Shown: piece by piece, positions 1 through 8,042 of the stretch
How the letters are laid out: the number at the start of each line of letters is the position of its first letter
Position numbering within the stretch: the stretch's first letter is position 1
DNA from: Flemingiibacterium sp045634005
Lineage (GTDB): Bacteria > Bacillota > Clostridia > Oscillospirales > CAG-272
Length of the DNA: 32,130 bases
Direction: 5' to 3'
NCBI GenBank assembly: GCA_045634005.1
Contig: JAZQZL010000051.1
Span: forward strand, 1 to 32,130
Notes under the pieces: model-generated
What the model was told of the DNA's origin: nothing
The model's input: the letters and a program-made list of their open reading frames with translations, nothing else
The model's database searches: none
Program-made: the position numbers and the translations under genes

Positions 1-1385
1 TTCTTGAGGTCGCGAAGCTCGTTATAAAGCTCCTTCGCGCGAGCGCTGATAAATCCGTCCTTGTCCGCGACCTGCGCCTCAAGCTCGTGCGCCCTTTTGT
101 CAAACTCCTCCTTGAGTGCCGCTTTGTCCGCCTCAAGGTGTCTGTCGATGCGAGCATAGGCACGCGCGAGCTTGTCCTTCTTTGTAGACTTGCCCGTCGC
201 ATCGTTCGCACTCTCCGTCGTAGGGGACGGCACCCTCGACGTCCCGTCATCCTGCTCCAAAATTCTCACGCACGGGCGCAGGTCACCGCTTCTGCTCTCA
301 CCGTCATCCCCGTAGGGGGCGACGTCCTGCTGAACCGTTTCCGTTTTGGAAAGAGTTGCACCTTCCCCAACAGGCGCAATGTCACCCTCATAGCGAAGCT
401 CATTCGCTGGTGTAGCAAAATCGCCAACGGGCGCGAGGTCTTCGTCGGTAGGAGAAAGTGAGTTTTGGGTATTGACTTTTGGATCGGGAGGTGGTATAAT
501 GTATTTAGAAGATTTTGCAAGATCATCGTTCGACAATGCTTTTTTTAGCGATTTCAGTCGAAGGATAAAGTGTGCAGGATCTTCGTTGTTTTTATTGTAA
601 ACAATCTCTCCCCCAAATATCGTGTTTTGCAGATAATTGGGTTGAGCATCCATTATAGTTACTATTAGGTTGTAGTTTTCCGAAACGTTTTTTCCATCTT
701 GAACTGTAGATTTATACGGTCCCAATTCAATCGAGGCTATGACCGAGCGCTTACCATGAACAAAGAGTTCAGTAACGGCTATTATCCTACCGTTTTGTTC
801 CTTAACTATATAAAGCGGATCCTGCAATGCGCGCGGTATATCTTTCATCACATCGGGTCCAAGATTGTGGTAATGCCCCGGTTCGCTTCCTTTTTTGTTA
901 AGTGCTAAATACGCTACGTCCCACGCCATAATAATTTTCAAATCTTCAGCGTTAGCTTTTTCAATATATAGCTCCGGCGTATGCTCTAACACTTCCAAGT
1001 GTGTATTTTGTGATCTATCTAAATTTCCCTCTGCAAGACGATCTATAGCCTCCTCATAGTCCAACTTATACCGCACCTCACCGTCGCCGACGGTGTTTTT
1101 TTGTGCCGTTCCCTCACGGTACACCTTCTCAAACGTATGCCTTACCGCCTCAAGTTGACGCGCTTCCTTGCTCCCTGCGGTAACGAGCTTTGCAAGGTGC
1201 TTTATCTCATCGTATATCTTTTGGAACACGTTGCGGTGCTCCACCGAGAGCTGCTTCACGAATTTTTCGTCCGTGAAAAGATACTCGCCCACGAGCTCGG
1301 CGGTAAGCTCCTTCGAGATGTCAGCACCCTCGATATTCTTGTAGGTGTCTGCGATCTTCTTGCGCGAAAAGGCAACTGCGCGCAT
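1..1385 (-). CDS. Phage minor-head (MuF-like) polyvalent protein, C-terminal part, truncated
   Basis: An open frame of 461 codons runs on the minus strand from an ATG at 1385 off the left edge without a stop. The first ~90 residues (SKELTAELVGEYLF, NVFQKIYDEIKHLAKLVTAG, SKEARQLEAV) resemble the region before the C-terminal domain of MuF-like phage head proteins of Clostridia. Residues ~130-250 (HYHNLGPDV, DIPRALQDPLYIV, NYLQNTIFGGEIVYN) look like the MuF-C domain. Next comes a linker with LAPVGDFA, IAPVGEGA and VAPYGDDG repeats, then a charged, probably coiled-coil tail. The frame is closed by a TAA three codons before the ATG, there is no ribosome site, and the usual N-terminal domains are missing. 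I infer a prophage or integrative-element remnant cut at about 1385-1395. Codon use is more AT-rich around 480-1080 than in neighbouring genes. The family call is from memory of the pattern. Confidence 0.6.
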   Translation of the reverse strand, partial: MRAVAFSRKKIADTYKNIEGADISKELTAELVGEYLFTDEKFVKQLSVEHRNVFQKIYDEIKHLAKLVTAGSKEARQLEAVRHTFEKVYREGTAQKNTVGDGEVRYKLDYEEAIDRLAEGNLDRSQNTHLEVLEHTPELYIEKANAEDLKIIMAWDVAYLALNKKGSEPGHYHNLGPDVMKDIPRALQDPLYIVKEQNGRIIAVTELFVHGKRSVIASIELGPYKSTVQDGKNVSENYNLIVTIMDAQPNYLQNTIFGGEIVYNKNNEDPAHFILRLKSLKKALSNDDLAKSSKYIIPPPDPKVNTQNSLSPTDEDLAPVGDFATPANELRYEGDIAPVGEGATLSKTETVQQDVAPYGDDGESRSGDLRPCVRILEQDDGTSRVPSPTTESANDATGKSTKKDKLARAYARIDRHLEADKAALKEEFDKRAHELEAQVADKDGFISARAKELYNELRDLK

Positions 1386-1411
1386 ATCATATTACAGAAG
1401 GAGGGAAAAGT

Positions 1412-1744
1412 ATGGCTGATTTTCTCGAAATACTCGTTTGTGTTCTTGCCGTTTTCGGCGCGTACACGGTACTCTCGATGATAAAGATATCCCTGCGTTA
1501 TCCGAAACGTGTGCGTTCACACATTCGCGCTGCGGTTTTTATAGGCGAATGCGATAACGTCTGTGCCGTTTTGCAGTATGCTTCGTACTTGCGGCGAGAG
1601 CAAAAAATTTCCTCGGAGCGGTTGATTATTCTGACGAAAGATGGTATAATTGAAGATAGCGAATATCTTGCCGGGATCGGCGAGGTGCTTGCTGTTGTTG
1701 AGGCAAATATAATCAATGGTAAGGAACGTAACGATGATACATAA
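1412..1744 (+). CDS. Small membrane-anchored hypothetical protein
   Basis: A 110-residue protein of unknown function. A ribosome site GGAGGG lies about 7 bases before the ATG. The N-terminus (residues 4-25, FLEILVCVLAVFGAYTVLSMI) is one hydrophobic segment, followed by a basic stretch (KISLRYPKRVRSHIR) that predicts a cytoplasmic C-terminal domain. Residues 40-105 form a compact alpha/beta-looking region without recognised motifs. Its last codons overlap the recD2 start by 11 bases, so the two are probably co-translated. No promoter is visible in the short gap to the phage remnant; the original one may have been displaced or lie inside the remnant. I do not recognise a named family. Confidence 0.75.
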   Translation: MADFLEILVCVLAVFGAYTVLSMIKISLRYPKRVRSHIRAAVFIGECDNVCAVLQYASYLRREQKISSERLIILTKDGIIEDSEYLAGIGEVLAVVEANIINGKERNDDT

Positions 1745-3956
1745 CTCCGAGTCCGATAAGTCGAAGCTTGTCAGCATCGAGGGCACTGTAGAAAACATAA
1801 TATATTCAAACGCCGATAACGGCTATACGGTGCTCGACTTATCGTGCGAGGAGGGCGACGATATAGTTACCGCGTGCGGCATTATGCCCGGAAGCGGCGT
1901 CGGCGACAAGATGAAGCTTGTCGGCGAGTGGACACACCACAAAAGCTACGGCAGACAGTTCAGCGTCGCGTACTACGAAAAGCAGCTTCCCGCAAGTGCA
2001 AACGAGATACTGCGCTATCTCTCGAGCCGCGCGGTGAAGGGTATCGGTCCCAAGACTGCCCAGAAGCTTGTCGATATGTACGGCGAGGACACGTTTGACG
2101 TTATCGAAAATCACCCCGAATGGCTCGCAAAGATACCGGGTATTTCCGACACGAAGGCGAAGGAGATATCGGACGATTTTCGCGAGCAGTTTGGCGTGCG
2201 TACGCTTATGATGTTCTGCCGCGAGTATCTCTCGATGGCGATGAGCGTACGCGTATATAAAAAATGGGGTGGGGCAGCGCTTGATACCATTAAAAGCAAT
2301 CCGTACCGTCTGTGTGACGAGTTTTCGGGCATCGGCTTCAAGCGCGCAGACAGCCTCGCTATGGCTATGGGCATCGAGAGCGACAGCGAATACCGCATAA
2401 CGAGCGGTATAATCTACGTGCTTTCAGAGGCGGCGCGTCAGGGCGGACATTCGTTTTTGCCGTACTCGCGGCTTCTGCCGCTCGCGACAGACGAGCTTTC
2501 GACGGATGTGTCGCTCGTTAGCGCGGCAATCGATAAAATGGTGGCAGACAAGCGTCTTATACGCACGACTGTCGAGGATATCGACGCGATATTTGATAAG
2601 CGCGCATACTACTGCGAGAAGGATATAAAGGACAAGCTCGATCTGCTTGATAGGTTTTGCCCGAGCATAGAAACAGGCGACGTTTCGCGCCTTATACAGC
2701 GCATTGAGCTTGAGGAGGAGAAGGAGTACGCGACGCTTCAGCGTTCGGCGATTCGTGCATCGCTATCGAGCGGCGTGATGATACTCACAGGCGGACCGGG
2801 CACGGGTAAAACCACGGTAATCCGCGCGGTTATACGCATATTCGAGCATCTTAATATGGACATCGCGCTCGCGGCACCGACGGGGCGCGCTGCCAAGCGG
2901 ATGAGCGAAGCAACTCGCCGCGATGCGAAGACCGTCCACCGCCTTCTCGAGATGGAATTCGGCGAGGAGGATATGGCGAAGTTCAAGCGAAACGAGAACG
3001 ATCTGCTCGACGAGGACATCATTATCATTGACGAGGCGTCGATGATAGACATGTATCTGATGAATTCGCTTCTGAAGGCGATAAAACCGGGTGCAAGGCT
3101 TATTCTTATCGGCGACTCCGATCAGCTTCCGTCGGTCGGAGCGGGTAACGTTTTAAATGATATGATCGCTTCCGAACGCTATACTACGGTCAAGCTGACG
3201 GAGATATTCAGACAGGCGAGCGAAAGCCTTATCATAACGAACGCGCACGCGATAAACCACGGTACTATGCCGGATCTTACGGTTAAGGACAACGATTTTT
3301 TCTTCCTCCCGCGTGACAACGATAACGCGCTTGCACAGACTGTGGTAGACCTTTACAGAAACCGCTTGCCCAAAAAATACGGGGAGAATATAATTGATGA
3401 TATACAGGTGATTTGTCCATCACGCAAGGGCGTGACGGGAACGGAAAATCTCAACCGTATGCTTCAGGAGGCGCTTAACCCGAGAAGTAATCACAAGCGC
3501 GAAAAAGAGGTGCGTGATACAATCTTCCGCGAGGGCGACAGAGTGATGCAGATCAAGAACAACTACGACCTTTCGTGGGAGCGCGACGGCAAAGAGGGCG
3601 TCGGTGTTTTCAACGGCGACATCGGTGTTATCGAAACGATAAACACTCCTGCCGATCAGATGATAATAAGCTTTGACGACCGAGTGGTCGCGTACGATTT
3701 CGCGAACCTTGCCGAGCTTGACCACGCTTGGGCTGTGACGGTGCATAAGAGTCAGGGAAGCGAATATCCCGTCGTGATAATGCCGGTGTCACCGTCCTGT
3801 CCGCCGATGCTCCTCACGCGTAATCTGCTTTATACGGCGGTAACTCGCGCGCAGAGAATGGTTATATTGGTCGGCAGCGCAGGTGTTGTAGGTACTATGG
3901 TTGAAAATAACCGACAAATAATGAGATATACAGGACTGTTGCGCCATGAGGATTAA
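1734..3956 (+). CDS. recD2: ATP-dependent RecD2 DNA helicase
   Basis: A 740-residue superfamily 1B 5'-to-3' DNA helicase of the RecD2 type, which acts in DNA repair without RecBC. Visible features in order are an N-terminal OB-like region (GTVENIIYSNADNGYTVL), tandem helix-hairpin-helix segments (AVKGIGPKTAQKLVDMYG and AKIPGISDTKAKEIS), a Walker A motif GGPGTGKTT (residues 353-361), a Walker B motif IIIIDEAS (429-436), the GDSDQLPSVGAG motif III and the C-terminal VTVHKSQGSEY motif (668-678). Length is normal for the family. I chose the ATG at 1734 because AAGGAA lies seven bases before it; an in-frame ATG at 1716 has no such site. The 3' end overlaps comF by 11 bases, so the genes form an operon. 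Confidence 0.95.
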   Translation: MIHNSESDKSKLVSIEGTVENIIYSNADNGYTVLDLSCEEGDDIVTACGIMPGSGVGDKMKLVGEWTHHKSYGRQFSVAYYEKQLPASANEILRYLSSRAVKGIGPKTAQKLVDMYGEDTFDVIENHPEWLAKIPGISDTKAKEISDDFREQFGVRTLMMFCREYLSMAMSVRVYKKWGGAALDTIKSNPYRLCDEFSGIGFKRADSLAMAMGIESDSEYRITSGIIYVLSEAARQGGHSFLPYSRLLPLATDELSTDVSLVSAAIDKMVADKRLIRTTVEDIDAIFDKRAYYCEKDIKDKLDLLDRFCPSIETGDVSRLIQRIELEEEKEYATLQRSAIRASLSSGVMILTGGPGTGKTTVIRAVIRIFEHLNMDIALAAPTGRAAKRMSEATRRDAKTVHRLLEMEFGEEDMAKFKRNENDLLDEDIIIIDEASMIDMYLMNSLLKAIKPGARLILIGDSDQLPSVGAGNVLNDMIASERYTTVKLTEIFRQASESLIITNAHAINHGTMPDLTVKDNDFFFLPRDNDNALAQTVVDLYRNRLPKKYGENIIDDIQVICPSRKGVTGTENLNRMLQEALNPRSNHKREKEVRDTIFREGDRVMQIKNNYDLSWERDGKEGVGVFNGDIGVIETINTPADQMIISFDDRVVAYDFANLAELDHAWAVTVHKSQGSEYPVVIMPVSPSCPPMLLTRNLLYTAVTRAQRMVILVGSAGVVGTMVENNRQIMRYTGLLRHED

Positions 3957-4725
3957 GGGGATACTTTTTCCGCAAAGATGCATAGCGTGCGGTACGCTAC
4001 TTGATAAAGCTATGTCAAACGAGCCGTTTTGCGAGCACTGTCTTGCTAAATGGGAGCTTGCCAAGACGTCTGCCGCCAATGCCTACCGCGGACAGCCGAC
4101 ACGAATGTTTGCAACGGAGCACGACGAACGCTTTGGGCGTGTGATGTTTCTTTGCTATTATGAGCCACGTCATCCCGAAAACGTGGAAAACCGTTTCGTT
4201 TTCGCGCTTAAGGACCACGGCGACAGAAGGGCGATCGATCTGGCGGCGCGTGAGCTTGCAGGTATGATACGGCGAAATTTGCCTTTCCTTGACAGCATAC
4301 GCGACGATACCGTTATAGCTTGGATACCGAGATGCAGGAGCGCCGTAAGGACGCACGGATTTGACCACATGGAGCGAGTTGCGCGGCGTTTATCACGGTG
4401 CTTGCTCGTTCCGTCGGAGCGCGTGCTGCGCCGTAAGCTTTTTGGAGCAGAGCAGAAGATGCTTAAGGGAGAAGCGAGAAGGCATAACGCTCGCTCGACG
4501 ATGATTTTGACTAAGCGTGCTGATCTTAAGAACAAAACGGTCATACTTATTGACGATATCGTTACAACCGGTGCTTCACTCGGTGCCGCGGCTGGTCTTA
4601 TGATAAACGCAGGAGCCGCACAGGTTATCTCGGCGGTGCTGTGTGCGTGCGGGGATGCAGAGCATGACGAGTACGTCACAGAGAACGGTTTTAATATAAT
4701 TAAGGCGCAAAAAAGTGAGGAATGA
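3946..4725 (+). CDS. comF: ComF family phosphoribosyltransferase-like protein
   Basis: A 259-residue ComF/GntX-type protein. In naturally competent bacteria ComF helps import single-stranded DNA; in most Clostridia its role is unproven. The N-terminus has a zinc-finger pair of cysteines (C12, C15, C29, C32), and the C-terminal half carries the type I phosphoribosyltransferase PRPP loop VILIDDIVTTGAS (residues 199-211). The start overlaps the end of recD2 (ATGAGGATTAA), so translation is probably coupled. Genome neighbourhoods of this type, with a helicase beside comF, recur in Firmicutes. No clear terminator follows; the next gene is lon after a gap of about 390 bases. Confidence 0.93.
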   Translation: MRIKGILFPQRCIACGTLLDKAMSNEPFCEHCLAKWELAKTSAANAYRGQPTRMFATEHDERFGRVMFLCYYEPRHPENVENRFVFALKDHGDRRAIDLAARELAGMIRRNLPFLDSIRDDTVIAWIPRCRSAVRTHGFDHMERVARRLSRCLLVPSERVLRRKLFGAEQKMLKGEARRHNARSTMILTKRADLKNKTVILIDDIVTTGASLGAAAGLMINAGAAQVISAVLCACGDAEHDEYVTENGFNIIKAQKSEE

Positions 4726-4825
4726 CCGATGTATTTTGGAAGACTACAGAATTTTTTGCGTATCGAAAAATCTCGAAATTTAAAAAATATACAAAAATTC
4801 CCCGTAAAAATCGGCATAATGCGAA

Positions 4826-4854
4826 TTTACAAAACCGACGGTGGAGTGTATAAT
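4826..4854 (+). promoter_or_regulatory. Sigma-A promoter for a candidate small RNA
   Basis: TTTACA at 4826-4831, a spacer of exactly 17 bases and TATAAT at 4849-4854. The predicted transcript start is near 4861. No start codon with a ribosome site follows before the terminator hairpin at 4916, which points to a short untranslated RNA. Confidence 0.6.
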
Positions 4855-4860
4855 AAAATA

Positions 4861-4966
4861 GCCGTTTGCGAGCGCACGCTTACGGCGTTACGTATGGAAT
4901 ATTACATCTTGAAAAACGGACAGCGGAGTAACAAGCTAATGTTACCGCCTCGCTGATCCGTTTTTC
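4861..4966 (+). ncRNA. Candidate ~105-nt structured small RNA upstream of lon
   Basis: Starts just after a consensus promoter and ends at a terminator-like hairpin. The 5' part can fold with GCCGT (4861-4865) paired to ACGGC (4882-4886). The 3' hairpin pairs 4916-4932 with 4941-4961 and is followed by a T run. It lacks the conserved SRP RNA loop and does not look like 6S RNA or tmRNA. It could be a trans-acting small RNA or a leader that ends transcription before lon. Function is unknown; this is inference from promoter and terminator spacing. Confidence 0.35.
4916..4966 (+). terminator. Terminator-like hairpin of the candidate small RNA
   Basis: ACGGA, CAGCG and GTAAC on the left arm pair with GTTAC, CGCTG and TCCGT on the right arm across an eight-base loop, with small bulges. 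TTTTT follows at 4961-4965. Confidence 0.55.
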
Positions 4967-5034
4967 GCGTTTTTGCCCAAAATATTAAAGTTTCGTAAAA
5001 ATTGCATTTTGGGGTGGAAATTGTCGGGTAAATG

Positions 5035-5066
5035 TGGTATAATATTAAAGATATATATTATATATC
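5035..5066 (+). promoter_or_regulatory. Extended -10 promoter of lon with palindrome at the transcript start
   Basis: TGGTATAAT (5035-5043) is a perfect extended -10 element; no good -35 is seen 17 bases upstream. GATATATATTATATATC (5050-5066) is a perfect odd-length palindrome placed exactly where transcription should begin. It could be an operator or a 5' hairpin. It does not match the CIRCE or CtsR consensus known for stress genes. Confidence 0.5.
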
Positions 5067-5118
5067 AAAATTTCAGTACATAATAAAGGAGCTCCGCTTT
5101 GGCGGACTGTGCATAAAT

Positions 5119-7440
5119 ATGGCAGATTACATTGAAAAAATCGAAAACAGCGACCTTCCTGTGATAAGACTTCGTTCTCTTATCGTCTTTCCGGGAACGT
5201 CGGTAAGTATGGAGATATCCGATAAAAGTGCGCTTGGAGCTATAGACGTAGCGGCAAGACACGGCGGACTTGTGTTCTTTGTGCCGCAGGCAAAGCAGGG
5301 CACGGATATGACTCCGAACCGTATAGGTACGGTCGGACGTATAAAGCAGAATATCAAATTAAGCAACGGTACGCGCCGACTTATCGTCGAGGGTGTTACC
5401 CGTGCAACTGCGATCGAATTTGCACCGCAGGGCAAATACGAGATGGCTCGCATACTTATAAAGTGGTGCAAGCTTGCCGATGACGGTGGACTCAAGGGCG
5501 AAGCTCTTGTTCGCGAGGCTAAAGCAGCGGCTAAGAAGCTCGCTGACCTTATGCCGAAGCTTCCTGCAGAGCCGAGTGTGGCGCTTGAAGGGATTACCTC
5601 CCCAGACGTACTTGCCGATTTTATCGCAGCACAGCTTTTGGTGCGCTACTCGGACAAGCTCGCTATTCTGAATATACACGAGCCTATTGCACGCGTTGAG
5701 GAGGTTATACGCCTTCTTTACGATGAAATGAATCTTATGAAGGTTGAGCTTCAGATCCAGCAGAAGGTCACGGAAAATATGAATAAGCGCCATCGCGAGG
5801 GCATTCTTCAGGAGCAGATGCGCGTGATACAGGACGAGCTTGGACTTGGTGACACACCCGAGCTTAAGCGTTACCGCGAGAGGATCGAAGCACTTGATGC
5901 CTCTGACGAGGTTAAAAATAAGCTTTCGGAGGAGTTTGACAGACTCTCCAAGATGCAGTTCGGATCCGCAGAGGGAAGTGTTATCCGCAACTACCTTGAC
6001 GCTGTGCTTGCGCTTCCTTGGAATAAGTCCACAAAGGACAGAAGCGATCTCAAGCGAGCGAGAAAAATTCTCGACGACGACCACGACGGAATTGACAACG
6101 TGAAGGACAGAGTTATCGAATTCCTTGCAGTTAAGCATTTGACAGACAAGCCCGGCGGACAGATTCTCTGCCTTGTCGGTGCACCAGGTGTCGGTAAGAC
6201 CTCGATCGGTGCATCTATCGCGCGTGCGCTCGGACGCAAGTACGTTCGCGTGTCGCTCGGCGGCGTGCGCGACGAGGCTGAAATACGCGGTCACCGCAAG
6301 ACCTATATCGGTGCAATGGCAGGTCGCATAATCGAGGCGGTTACTCGCGCAGGCAGCACGAATCCCGTGATCTTGCTTGACGAGATCGACAAGATGACAC
6401 ACAACGCCGTAAACGGCGATCCTGCATCGGCTATGCTCGAGGTGCTCGATCCTGAGCAGAACGTAAGCTTCCGCGATCACTTTATCGAATTGCCGTTTGA
6501 CTTGTCGCAGTGTATGTTTATCGCGACGGCGAACACGCTTGACCCCGTTCCGCGTCCGCTGCTTGACCGTATGGAGGTCATCGAGATGCGCACCTACACC
6601 CGTGAGGAAAAGCTCTCGATAGCGAAAAATCATCTTATAGCAAAGCAGCTTAAGAAGTGCGGTCTTGCAAAGAAAAATCTTCGCATTACCGATAAGGCGC
6701 TCTACGCTATCATCGACACATATACACGCGAGGCAGGCGTGCGTAATCTCGAGCGCGAGATCGGTGCTATTTGCCGTAAGTGCGCGAAGGCGATTGTCGA
6801 CGGTTCGACGGATGAAAAGATTACAGTAAACGAGAAAAATCTCAAGGATTATCTCGGCGCACCGAAGGTTACGCCCGAGCGTATCGCAGAGCGCAACGAG
6901 GTCGGAGCTGTAAACGGACTTGCATATACACAGTCCGGCGGTGATATGCTGAAAATTGAAGCACTTGTGTTTGACGGAAGCGGCAAGCTTGAGCTTACCG
7001 GTTCGCTCGGCGACGTTATGAAGGAGTCGGCACATATTGCGGTCAGCTTCGTGCGCTCAAGAGCAAGCGAGCTTGGAATCGACGCTGATTTCTATAAGAA
7101 TAAGGACATACATATCCACGTTCCCGAGGGCGCAGTTCCAAAGGACGGACCGAGCGCCGGAGTAACGCTTGTTACTGCTATCGCAAGTGCGCTTTCGGAT
7201 ATACCCGTAAGACGCGATATAGCGATGACGGGAGAGGTAACGCTCCGAGGAAACGTACTTCCTATCGGCGGACTTCGCGAAAAAACGCTTGCGGCGTATG
7301 CGGCAGGCGTCAGCACTGTGCTTATTCCCGACGATAACTTTGCCGACCTTGAGCAGTGCGCTGACGTTGTACGCGACAACATAGAATTTATCAGAGTAAA
7401 GACTGCAGACGAGGTGCTTTCGCACGCTCTCGTCAGATAA
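5119..7440 (+). CDS. lon: Lon ATP-dependent protease (LonA type)
   Basis: A 773-residue cytosolic AAA+ serine protease that degrades misfolded and regulatory proteins. In order it has the N-terminal substrate-binding domain (starting LPVIRLRSLIVFPG), a coiled-coil region (QKVTENMNKRHREGILQEQM), Walker A GAPGVGKTS (354-362), Walker B VILLDE (417-422), the AAA+ sensor region and the S16 peptidase domain. The catalytic Ser is in PKDGPSAG (S679) and the Lys in GGLREK (K722), a normal 43-residue spacing. I chose the ATG at 5119 because the protein then starts like other Lon proteins; an open frame extends upstream to 5032. The ribosome site AAAGGAG (5085-5091) is unusually far from this ATG, with a small hairpin between. 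The gene heads the long plus-strand run that continues with engB ten bases later. Confidence 0.96.
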   Translation: MADYIEKIENSDLPVIRLRSLIVFPGTSVSMEISDKSALGAIDVAARHGGLVFFVPQAKQGTDMTPNRIGTVGRIKQNIKLSNGTRRLIVEGVTRATAIEFAPQGKYEMARILIKWCKLADDGGLKGEALVREAKAAAKKLADLMPKLPAEPSVALEGITSPDVLADFIAAQLLVRYSDKLAILNIHEPIARVEEVIRLLYDEMNLMKVELQIQQKVTENMNKRHREGILQEQMRVIQDELGLGDTPELKRYRERIEALDASDEVKNKLSEEFDRLSKMQFGSAEGSVIRNYLDAVLALPWNKSTKDRSDLKRARKILDDDHDGIDNVKDRVIEFLAVKHLTDKPGGQILCLVGAPGVGKTSIGASIARALGRKYVRVSLGGVRDEAEIRGHRKTYIGAMAGRIIEAVTRAGSTNPVILLDEIDKMTHNAVNGDPASAMLEVLDPEQNVSFRDHFIELPFDLSQCMFIATANTLDPVPRPLLDRMEVIEMRTYTREEKLSIAKNHLIAKQLKKCGLAKKNLRITDKALYAIIDTYTREAGVRNLEREIGAICRKCAKAIVDGSTDEKITVNEKNLKDYLGAPKVTPERIAERNEVGAVNGLAYTQSGGDMLKIEALVFDGSGKLELTGSLGDVMKESAHIAVSFVRSRASELGIDADFYKNKDIHIHVPEGAVPKDGPSAGVTLVTAIASALSDIPVRRDIAMTGEVTLRGNVLPIGGLREKTLAAYAAGVSTVLIPDDNFADLEQCADVVRDNIEFIRVKTADEVLSHALVR

Positions 7441-7450
7441 AGGAGTAATT

Positions 7451-8041
7451 ATGGCTCTTAACTTAAACAACACCGAGCTTGTGATGACTGCGGGACTGCA
7501 AAGTCAGTTCCCGACCGATAAGCTTCCGCAGATTGCTCTGTCGGGACGCTCGAACGTCGGAAAAAGCTCGCTTCTCAATAAGCTTGTCGGACGAAAGAGC
7601 TTAGCACGCGTTTCCGGCTCGCCCGGTAAGACGATTACGATAAACTTCTACCGTGTTGATAAGAAGTTCTACATCGTTGACCTTCCCGGATACGGCTTTG
7701 CAAAGCGCGCGCCGGCGGATAAGGCGAAGTGGTCGAAGCTGACCGATTCGTATTTTACGTCGGGCACTATGAACGCCGTAGCGCAGCTTATCGATTTAAA
7801 GGTAGGACCGACCCAGGACGACGAGATGATGCTCGATTTTATGAATCAGTCGGATATTCCGTATATCATCATCGCGACCAAGGCGGATAAGCTTAACGTA
7901 ACAAACCGCAAGGCGGCACTCGAGGCTTTGAACGATCATCCGTGCGTGAGAGAGGGATGCCAGATAATCCCGTTCTCTGCGCTCGACGGTATGGGTAAGG
8001 ACGAGGCTATGCGCGCAATACTCGCGCTTTTGGAGATATAG
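7451..8041 (+). CDS. engB: Ribosome biogenesis GTPase EngB (YsxC/YihA)
   Basis: A 196-residue TRAFAC-class GTPase needed for late assembly of the large ribosomal subunit. It shows G1 GRSNVGKS (32-39), the G2 region around SPGKTITINFY (57-67), G3 DLPG (77-80) and G4 TKAD (143-146), the full set for this family and the usual length. AAAGGAG lies seven bases before the ATG. It is only ten bases downstream of lon, an arrangement common in Firmicutes, so both are probably on one transcript. The stop is one base from the start of the following protease gene. Confidence 0.96.
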   Translation: MALNLNNTELVMTAGLQSQFPTDKLPQIALSGRSNVGKSSLLNKLVGRKSLARVSGSPGKTITINFYRVDKKFYIVDLPGYGFAKRAPADKAKWSKLTDSYFTSGTMNAVAQLIDLKVGPTQDDEMMLDFMNQSDIPYIIIATKADKLNVTNRKAALEALNDHPCVREGCQIIPFSALDGMGKDEAMRAILALLEI

Positions 8042-8042
8042 A

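Larger units (their letters stand above)
4726..5118 (+). other. Gene-free region between comF and lon
   Basis: No convincing protein gene is present. A frame of about 75 codons starting at 4729 lacks a ribosome site and ends inside a hairpin. The first ~100 bases are AT-rich. The stretch then holds a consensus promoter (4826-4854), a candidate small RNA with a terminator hairpin (4861-4966), an extended -10 promoter for lon (5035-5043), a 17-base palindrome (5050-5066) and a ribosome site at 5085-5091. Confidence 0.7.

Noticed and set aside
87..461. Plus-strand 124-codon frame at the left end
   Set aside because: Opposite strand of the phage-type frame, Arg-rich shadow without ribosome site.
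4729..4956. A 75-codon frame between comF and lon
   Set aside because: No ribosome site, low-complexity translation, and it runs across a promoter and into a terminator hairpin.
5359..7035. Open frame of about 558 codons antisense to lon
   Set aside because: Mirror of Lon codon use; no domain, no ribosome site, no promoter.
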